Program-made: the position numbers and the translations under genes | Source of the DNA: Antarctobacter heliothermus | GTDB taxonomy: Bacteria; Pseudomonadota; Alphaproteobacteria; Rhodobacterales; Rhodobacteraceae | Reading direction: 5' to 3' | NCBI RefSeq assembly: GCF_002237555.1 | Contig: NZ_CP022540.1 | Location: forward strand, 2,178,501 to 2,242,500 | Length of the DNA stretch: 64,000 bases | Notes under the pieces: generated by a model | The model's database searches: none | What the model was told of the DNA's origin: nothing | The model's input: the letters and a program-made list of their open reading frames with translations, nothing else | Part shown: in pieces, positions 57,753 through 64,000 of the stretch | Numbering within the stretch: position 1 is the first letter of the stretch | How the letters are laid out: each line of letters begins with the position of its first letter

Positions 57753-59692
57753 GCGCTGTCGCTCCCGCCTGCGCGGCGTCCGTCGCGTTCGCGCGCAAGC
57801 CGTTCCTGCAACGCCTTGACGCGGCGGCGGTCGGCGGTCGGATAGGCCTCTAGCGGCGGGTCTTCGCCATACAGCGCCTGCAACGTAACGTCGCGCGCGA
57901 TGGGTGCTGCGACGGCGCTGCCGCCGCCGCCATGTTCGACCACCACCGACACGGCGATACGCGGGTTGTCGAAGGGGGCAAAATTGACAAACAGCGCATG
58001 GTCACGCCGATCCCAAGGCAGATCGTCGTTTGAGGTCACGCCACGCGCGCGTTCAGCGGCGGTGATATTGCGGACCTGGCTGGTGCCGGTCTTGCCCGCC
58101 ATGCGTAGCCCTTCGGCTACGATGCGCGACCGATATGCAGTGCCATGGCGGTGGTTCGACACGGCAAACATGGCGCGGCGTACCTGCAGCAGGTGGTTGG
58201 GGTTCAGGCCCAGATCGCCGGCAGCGGGCCGGGCCGCTTCGACACCGTCTACGCTCTTGACCAGACGCGGAGTGATTGCCCGTCCGGTCGCAATCCGTGC
58301 GGACATGACGGCGAGTTGCAACGGAGAAGCCAGTACAAACCCCTGACCGATGGAGGCGTTTACGGAATCGCCGATCACCCAGTCTGCACCGCGTTCGCGC
58401 AGTTTCCATGCCTTGTCCGGAACCAGCCCGCTGGTCACCGCCGACATGGGAATGTCATGCGACTCTCCCATGCCCAGCTTGCGGGCCATGGCGGCAATGC
58501 GTTCGATCCCGACCTTCAGCGCCAGATCGTAGTAATAGACGTCACAGCTTTCGCGCAGGCTTTGTTCTAGGTTCATGTGGCCGTGGCCGACACGTTTCCA
58601 GCAGTGGAACTTCCGCCCGCCGACCTCAAGATGGCCGGGGCACCAGACGGTATCGTCCGGCGCCATCAGTCCCGCGTCCATCGCGGCAAGTGCCGTAACC
58701 ATCTTGAAGGTCGAGCCGGGCGGATAGGCGTCTTGCACCGTCTTGGACGCCAGCGGGCGGTGATCGTTGTCGCGCAATTCGCCGTAGTCCTTGACGGAAA
58801 TGCCGCGCACGAACTTGTTGGGATCGTAGGAGGGTGACGAGGCGATGGCCAGCAGATCGCCGTGTTCCAGATCCATCACCACAACAGAGGCACTGTCGGG
58901 GCCCAGCCGCGCCTGCACATAGTCCTGCAATGCAGTATCGACCGTCAGTTGCAGATCGGCCCCTGCCACACCCTCGCGGCGGTCAAGTTCGCGCATAACG
59001 CGGCCCACGGCGTTGACCTCGACCCGCTTGGCCCCGGCGCTGCCGCGCAGCTCTTGCTCATAATTCGCCTCGACCCCGACCTTGCCGATCTGAAAGCGCG
59101 GGATGCGCAGCACCGGCGGCGGATCCTCATAGCGGCTCAGGTCGCGCTCCGAGACCGGACCGACATAGCCCGCCACATGAGCATAGAGATCACGTCCGGG
59201 GTAAAAACGGCTAAGGCCAACCTCTGTCGTCACACCCGGCAGGGCCGGGGCGTTGACGGCGACGCGGCTGATGTCCTCCCATGTGACGCGGTCGGCCACG
59301 GTGACTGGAAAGAACGGTGGCGTGCGTTCCATTTCTGCCAACGCGCGGTTGAGATCACCCTCATCCAGTTCCACCAGTTGGCCCAACCGCTGGATGACCG
59401 TGCCTACATCGCCTGCGTCCTCACGCGTCAGGGTGATGCGGTAGGTCTGTTCGTTTTCGGCGATCACCCGACCTTCGCGGTCAAAGATGCGGCCCCGCGC
59501 GGGTGGGATCAGCCGGATATTGATGCGGTTTTCTTCGGCCAGCAGGCGAAATTCATCCGCCTGATCGACCTGCATGTGGCGCATCCGCAGCGCCAGAACC
59601 CCGGCAAAGACCAGTTGGCCGCCGCCAAGGATCAGCCCGCGCCGGGTGATGCGGCGGGCACTTTCCTGGGTTTCGCGTGACGTGCGTCTCAT
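57749..59692 (-). CDS. mrdA: Penicillin-binding protein 2
   Basis: 647 residues. An N-terminal membrane anchor (about 21-41) is followed by the pedestal domain and the transpeptidase: active-site serine in YPPGSTFKMV (about 327-336), SCDVYYYD (about 382-389) and AGKTGTSQVR (about 531-540). It cross-links peptidoglycan during lateral growth and partners RodA. Its ATG overlaps the mreD stop by 4 nt. Confidence 0.95.
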   Translation of the reverse strand: MRRTSRETQESARRITRRGLILGGGQLVFAGVLALRMRHMQVDQADEFRLLAEENRINIRLIPPARGRIFDREGRVIAENEQTYRITLTREDAGDVGTVIQRLGQLVELDEGDLNRALAEMERTPPFFPVTVADRVTWEDISRVAVNAPALPGVTTEVGLSRFYPGRDLYAHVAGYVGPVSERDLSRYEDPPPVLRIPRFQIGKVGVEANYEQELRGSAGAKRVEVNAVGRVMRELDRREGVAGADLQLTVDTALQDYVQARLGPDSASVVVMDLEHGDLLAIASSPSYDPNKFVRGISVKDYGELRDNDHRPLASKTVQDAYPPGSTFKMVTALAAMDAGLMAPDDTVWCPGHLEVGGRKFHCWKRVGHGHMNLEQSLRESCDVYYYDLALKVGIERIAAMARKLGMGESHDIPMSAVTSGLVPDKAWKLRERGADWVIGDSVNASIGQGFVLASPLQLAVMSARIATGRAITPRLVKSVDGVEAARPAAGDLGLNPNHLLQVRRAMFAVSNHRHGTAYRSRIVAEGLRMAGKTGTSQVRNITAAERARGVTSNDDLPWDRRDHALFVNFAPFDNPRIAVSVVVEHGGGGSAVAAPIARDVTLQALYGEDPPLEAYPTADRRRVKALQERLARERDGRRAGGSDSA

Positions 59693-60228
59693 AGCGGGCG
59701 TCCTGTGTGATCATATTCTCCGGGGGTGCTTCGGCGCACACCCAAGGCCAGATAGCTGATCGCGGCGACCAGCGGATAGACCGCAACCGTCATACCATAT
59801 TGCATCACCCATAGAGAAAGCATTCCTGGCGTCACGATCAAGACCGCCAGAATGACGCGGTATATCACGGTTACAACAAATAGCGCCGTGGCGGCGGTGA
59901 TCCACTCAGCGACAAAGGTATTCTCGCGGACATGCCGACCGCGTACCTTGAGCCATTCAGCGGCCAGAAGCACAAGAAGCGCCCATAGGCCGGGCGGACG
60001 ATGGAACAGAAAATCAGCCAGCAGCATGACCACCGCCACTGACAGCATCGGCACATAGCTGGGCCTGCGCAGCGCCCATGCAAAGGTGAGCACCGTCAGA
60101 ATATCCGGCCCGGCGACGCGCGACGGCATGATCTGCAGCGGCAACAGGTGAAAGAAAAAGACTACAAACGCGAGGCCGAAATAGGTCGCCCGCATGCTCC
60201 AGAGCCGCGCGGGGCTGTTTTCAGCCAT
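59689..60228 (-). CDS. mreD: Rod shape-determining protein MreD
   Basis: 179 residues with five or six hydrophobic helices covering most of the protein, as in MreD. No catalytic motif is expected; MreD bridges MreC to the synthases. ATG 60228 overlaps mreC by 8 nt and has GGCGGAG at its edge; an earlier start at 60282 lies inside mreC and is not supported. Confidence 0.88.
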   Translation of the reverse strand: MAENSPARLWSMRATYFGLAFVVFFFHLLPLQIMPSRVAGPDILTVLTFAWALRRPSYVPMLSVAVVMLLADFLFHRPPGLWALLVLLAAEWLKVRGRHVRENTFVAEWITAATALFVVTVIYRVILAVLIVTPGMLSLWVMQYGMTVAVYPLVAAISYLALGVRRSTPGEYDHTGRPL

Positions 60229-61150
60229 CTCCGCCGTCCCCCGAAACCACGTCAGGTGCTGCTGTGGGCGGGACGCCGGCATCCGGCAATTCCTCGGGCA
60301 GAATCAGCGACGAGGGCGAATCGACTCGTCGCGTGCCGTGATCCCGCAAGACGCGCAGAAACTCCAGCCGTTCGTAGTCTGCGGCCAAACGCACGCGCAA
60401 ACGCCCACCGGGATCTTCGGCCACTTGCCCGATCAGCAGGCCGGGTGGAAACACCTCACCGTCGCCAGTGGTCACGATGCGGTCGCCGGGGCGGACAAGG
60501 TCAGGGTTTTCCAGAAAGTCGATGGGTGGGGCGGATGTGTTGTCTCCGGCGATCAGCGCGCGCTGGCCCGAGGGTTGGATTTCTGCCGGAATGCGGCTGG
60601 TGGCATCGGTCAGCAGGATCACGCGGCTGGTATTGGCCCCTACGCCGGACACGCGCCCGACAAGGCCGATGCCGTCCATCGTGGCCCAGCCGTCGACGAT
60701 TCCATCGCGGGAGCCCACGTTGATCAACACAGATTGCCGAAAGGGCGACCCGCTGTCCGCCAGTACCACGGCGGTAATGAAGGTCAGGCGCGGGTCCAGC
60801 CGCACGTTGTTCAGATCGCGCAGGCGGGCGTTTTCTTGCTCCAGCTGCAAGGCCGCCTCTTTCCAGGCGGTCATCTTGCGCAGCTCGCGGCGCAGTTCCT
60901 CATTCTGTTCGTAGAGGCGCTGATAGCTCTGGAAATCGCGCACAAGCCGGACAGAGGCGGTGACCGGCGCCATCGCCCAGTCCATGCGCGGCACCACCGC
61001 ATCCACGACCTGCGCACGAAATCGTTCGACGCGCGGGCTGTCGATCCGCCAGAGCAGAAAGATGCCCGCCAGAGACAGCGCTAGAACGACCAGCAGCAAC
61101 CGCTTGAGCGGGCCGGTGAAATCGTCTTGTGCGTTGCGGTCGCTGGCCAA
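60221..61150 (-). CDS. mreC: Rod shape-determining protein MreC
   Basis: 309 residues: a membrane helix (LKRLLLVVLALSLAGIFLLW, about 16-35), a coiled-coil stretch (FQSYQRLYEQNEELRRELRKMTAWKEAALQLEQENARL, about 74-111), then the periplasmic β-domain with VGSRDGIVDGWATMD and LIAGDNTSAPPI. It organises the elongasome outside the membrane. 110 bp separate it from mreB, the largest gap in this cluster. Confidence 0.93.
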   Translation of the reverse strand: MASDRNAQDDFTGPLKRLLLVVLALSLAGIFLLWRIDSPRVERFRAQVVDAVVPRMDWAMAPVTASVRLVRDFQSYQRLYEQNEELRRELRKMTAWKEAALQLEQENARLRDLNNVRLDPRLTFITAVVLADSGSPFRQSVLINVGSRDGIVDGWATMDGIGLVGRVSGVGANTSRVILLTDATSRIPAEIQPSGQRALIAGDNTSAPPIDFLENPDLVRPGDRIVTTGDGEVFPPGLLIGQVAEDPGGRLRVRLAADYERLEFLRVLRDHGTRRVDSPSSLILPEELPDAGVPPTAAPDVVSGDGGDG

Positions 61151-61260
61151 GGGTCTCTCGCATCGGGGTTGGCGGATGTTACAGAATGCCTTGGATCAAA
61201 TACAGCGGGAGTTGGGGGGAACGATCTCTCGCCGAGAAATCGCCTTGGCCCGCGGCATTC

Positions 61261-62454
<1,194 letters not shown>

Positions 62455-62502
62455 TCAAGTGTGACCGTGACTTGTACAGGCCCGTGCTCGCGTCAGCACC
62501 GC

Positions 62503-62649
62503 CTACTCTGTCAAAGTCAGTGCGAACTTGGCGTGAAGCGCCCGCGGCATTTCGTTGTCAGATGTCACTGACTGAGGGCGAATACCGCTGAGGTCGTTGG
62601 TCTGACAGAAGCGTTCGATGTGGAGGTCCGGCGCGCGGGCCGTGATCAT
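62503..62649 (-). CDS. Possible 48-residue protein coupled to the upstream small ORF
   Basis: A short frame starts at ATG 62649, sharing TGATG with the stop of the frame above it, and ends at TAG 62503. The peptide (opening MITARAPDLHIERFCQTN, then DLSGIRPQ) shows no motif. Codon third positions are GC-rich and second positions GC-poor, as in real genes of this genome. It might be a genuine small gene or the tail of a decayed one. Confidence 0.35.
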   Translation of the reverse strand: MITARAPDLHIERFCQTNDLSGIRPQSVTSDNEMPRALHAKFALTLTE

Positions 62650-62912
62650 CAGTCAACCTCGTCGAGCCGTGCCTCGAAGACGCCCAAACGATGCGGCCGG
62701 GCTCCGTTGTGGTCCGTTTTGACCGAGACGCGGACCTCAGGCCAACGCACACCCTGATAGGTTGCGTGTTCCAGCGAGTTGGACCTGGTGGCATTGAACC
62801 CACCAAGCTCAGAGTCTGTACACGACCCCTGGGCGGCATAGTCGGCGCAAAAGGCGCCCACACCGGTAGTCCGGGTCAGTTCGAGAACGACAACGACCCC
62901 TGCGAACGACAT
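62649..62912 (-). CDS. Possible 87-residue hypothetical protein upstream of mreB
   Basis: A frame from ATG 62912 closed by an in-frame stop just upstream. It starts hydrophobic (MSFAGVVVVLELTRTTGVG), has two Cys (FCADYAAQGSCTD) and ends acidic. My count gives third-position GC of roughly 70 percent against about 45 at the second position, the pattern of coding DNA here. No family is recognised. The rest of the 787-bp gap (62308-63094) contains only this pair of frames and presumably the mreB promoter. Confidence 0.38.
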   Translation of the reverse strand: MSFAGVVVVLELTRTTGVGAFCADYAAQGSCTDSELGGFNATRSNSLEHATYQGVRWPEVRVSVKTDHNGARPHRLGVFEARLDEVD

Positions 62913-63094
62913 GAAACACTGCTGTTCACCCTATGCTTGCAACTGCGACGCTCACTAGCGGCATGGGTTCGTCGGCGGCGGGACAAATTCGGCAAACTGG
63001 CGGCGGGGCGCGTCGTTCAAAAATGTTTGACAGGTCACTTATCGCAGGCGGAAGATGAGGTCAGGTCATTCTACCAAAAGCTAAAGGAACACCA

Positions 63095-63499
63095 ATGAAA
63101 CGATTTTTGACATTGATTCTTGCCAGTCTGATTGCCAGTCAGGCCGCCGCCGATTCCTGCTGGGATCACAACGGATCGGTGATGCGTTTACAGGCGCAAG
63201 GCAACAGCCGTTGGATCAGCTACGAGACAACGCCGCACAACTGGCAATGGCCGGCGGGCGTGCGTCCCGGCACCTTGTTGTTCAACGGGGTCAAGAATGG
63301 CAACTGGTATTCGGGTACGGCGCGCGTATTCTCCAGCGCTTGTCCCGGTAGCCCCAGCGAGTACCATGTAGAGGGGCCGGTCGCGGCAAACCAATTGCGC
63401 GTGCAGGTCAGCGGTGATCGACAGGTTTTTCACAACTGTCAGCCCACGGGTCAGTGGACGACCGATACGCTGGTCTTCACCTATCTCTACGACTGCTGA
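63095..63499 (+). CDS. Small secreted hypothetical protein
   Basis: 134 residues with AAAGGA before the ATG and a signal peptide (RFLTLILASLIASQAAA, cut near residue 19). The mature part has four cysteines (DSCWDHNG, SSACPGS, HNCQPTG, YLYDC) and a tryptophan-rich middle, suggesting a small disulfide-bonded periplasmic or secreted β-protein. No family is recognised. A terminator follows. Confidence 0.75.
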   Translation: MKRFLTLILASLIASQAAADSCWDHNGSVMRLQAQGNSRWISYETTPHNWQWPAGVRPGTLLFNGVKNGNWYSGTARVFSSACPGSPSEYHVEGPVAANQLRVQVSGDRQVFHNCQPTGQWTTDTLVFTYLYDC

Positions 63500-63580
63500 A
63501 CGCGTTTGGCGGCCTGTGCCGCATTAGGCCCGGTCGGCTGCCAAAGGTCGGTACGCCCCGGCTGCCGTGTGATTTTTCGT

Positions 63581-63617
63581 ACGCCGCCCCGCGCCTTGCA
63601 CGGGGCGGCGTCGTTTT
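63581..63617 (+). terminator. Rho-independent terminator
   Basis: ACGCCGCCCCG (63581-63591) pairs perfectly with CGGGGCGGCGT (63601-63611) over a 9-nt loop, followed by CGTTTTCC. It separates the secreted-protein gene from the edge gene. Confidence 0.85.
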
Positions 63618-63699
63618 CCCTACCTGAGATGTCGGGCGCGCGCGGCGCGGGTCTGCGCGGCGCGCTATGCACTCTTTCAAAGAACGGGAGAGTCGTGTG

Positions 63700-64000
63700 A
63701 TGAAAACCCATGTCAAAGCTTTGGTCGTCGGCGGCGGTGCCGTCGGCACCTCGATTGCCTATCATCTGGCCAAGGCGGGCTGGGATGACGTGATGCTGCT
63801 GGAACGCGATGAACTGACGTCGGGCAGCACATGGCATGCGGCTGGCCTGTTGCCCTACTTCAACATGTCTTTCGCCACGACCCACATCCACGACTACTCA
63901 ATCCGGTTCTACAAAACGCTGGAAGAAGAGACCGGGCTGAACGCTGGGTTTTCCGTGGTTGGCAACCTGCGCATGGCCCAGACGCAAGAGCGCATGGACG
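63700..64000 (+). CDS. FAD-dependent dimethylglycine/sarcosine dehydrogenase-like protein (partial)
   Basis: Only the first 100 codons are inside the window. GGGAG lies upstream of ATG 63700. ALVVGGGAVGTSIAYHLAKAG (about 7-27) is the FAD Rossmann motif, LLERDELTSGSTWHAAGLLP (about 34-53) the second FAD block, including the SGSTWHAAG histidine region of dimethylglycine and sarcosine dehydrogenases. The full protein probably continues with a GcvT-type folate domain. It would demethylate glycine betaine derivatives. Confidence 0.8.
   Translation, partial: MKTHVKALVVGGGAVGTSIAYHLAKAGWDDVMLLERDELTSGSTWHAAGLLPYFNMSFATTHIHDYSIRFYKTLEEETGLNAGFSVVGNLRMAQTQERMD

Noticed and set aside
62691..63098. A plus-strand frame with GPGGIEPT that often marks a tRNA shadow
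   Set aside because: On checking, the complementary T-arm-like bases do not form the required stem, and there is no acceptor stem or CCA.

Overview
The window reads as chromosomal core DNA of a marine alphaproteobacterium of the family Rhodobacteraceae (roseobacter type). The evidence is high GC with strong third-position GC, an ethylmalonyl-CoA pathway cluster (ccrA, ecm, mesaconyl-CoA hydratase, malyl-CoA thioesterase) in place of a visible glyoxylate shunt, a taurine cluster of the tpa/tauABC type, a luxR-luxI pair directly behind ccrA, and DUF families common in this group. I saw no rRNA, tRNA, CRISPR array, integrase or intact insertion sequence.

Layout. 0-2 kb: an HU-type protein, a probably inactive ImmA/IrrE-like protein and a GNAT acetyltransferase. 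1.9-6.9 kb: taurine:pyruvate aminotransferase (tpa) divergent from the tauABC transporter, with TauR-like operator repeats between them. 7-11.5 kb: a zinc-ribbon membrane protein divergent from ftsE-ftsX-plsC and a PPOX-type flavoprotein. 11.6-25.3 kb, minus strand: the TCA-cycle block mdh, sucC, sucD, sucA, sucB, lpd, interrupted by a sulfotransferase-like gene, a glycosyltransferase and a MAPEG protein. 25.4-30.4 kb: a TauE/SafE permease, malyl-CoA thioesterase, NnrU, DUF1737, mesaconyl-CoA hydratase and a DUF1194 protein. 30.5-35.6 kb: sdhCDA-(three accessory genes)-sdhB. 35.7-38.3 kb: small genes, a DUF1989 protein, deoD and an H-NS-like regulator. 38.5-45.5 kb: ecm, a PlsB-like acyltransferase, ccrA and luxR-luxI. 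45.6-54 kb: a RecD-like helicase, an aspartate dehydrogenase-like gene, a quinone-oxidoreductase-like gene, then a five-gene acyl-CoA cluster (ligase, MaoC, acyl-CoA dehydrogenase, APH-like, thioesterase). 54-62.3 kb, minus strand: mreB, mreC, mreD, mrdA and rodA (cell-shape elongasome), then a GhrA-like reductase, rpe and gph. The right edge cuts a dimethylglycine/sarcosine dehydrogenase-like gene.

The metabolic theme is acetyl-CoA, C4 and organosulfonate carbon entering the TCA cycle. The ethylmalonyl-CoA enzymes regenerate glyoxylate, propionyl-CoA and malate, and the suc/sdh/mdh genes process the C4 acids. The most striking non-coding signal is a matched pair of 10-bp palindromes (TGTGATCACA), exactly 21 bp apart. 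It lies at nearly the same distance upstream of both sucC and sdhC and nowhere else in the window, which suggests a shared regulator of the two TCA operons. Short palindromic repeats of several families sit between genes.
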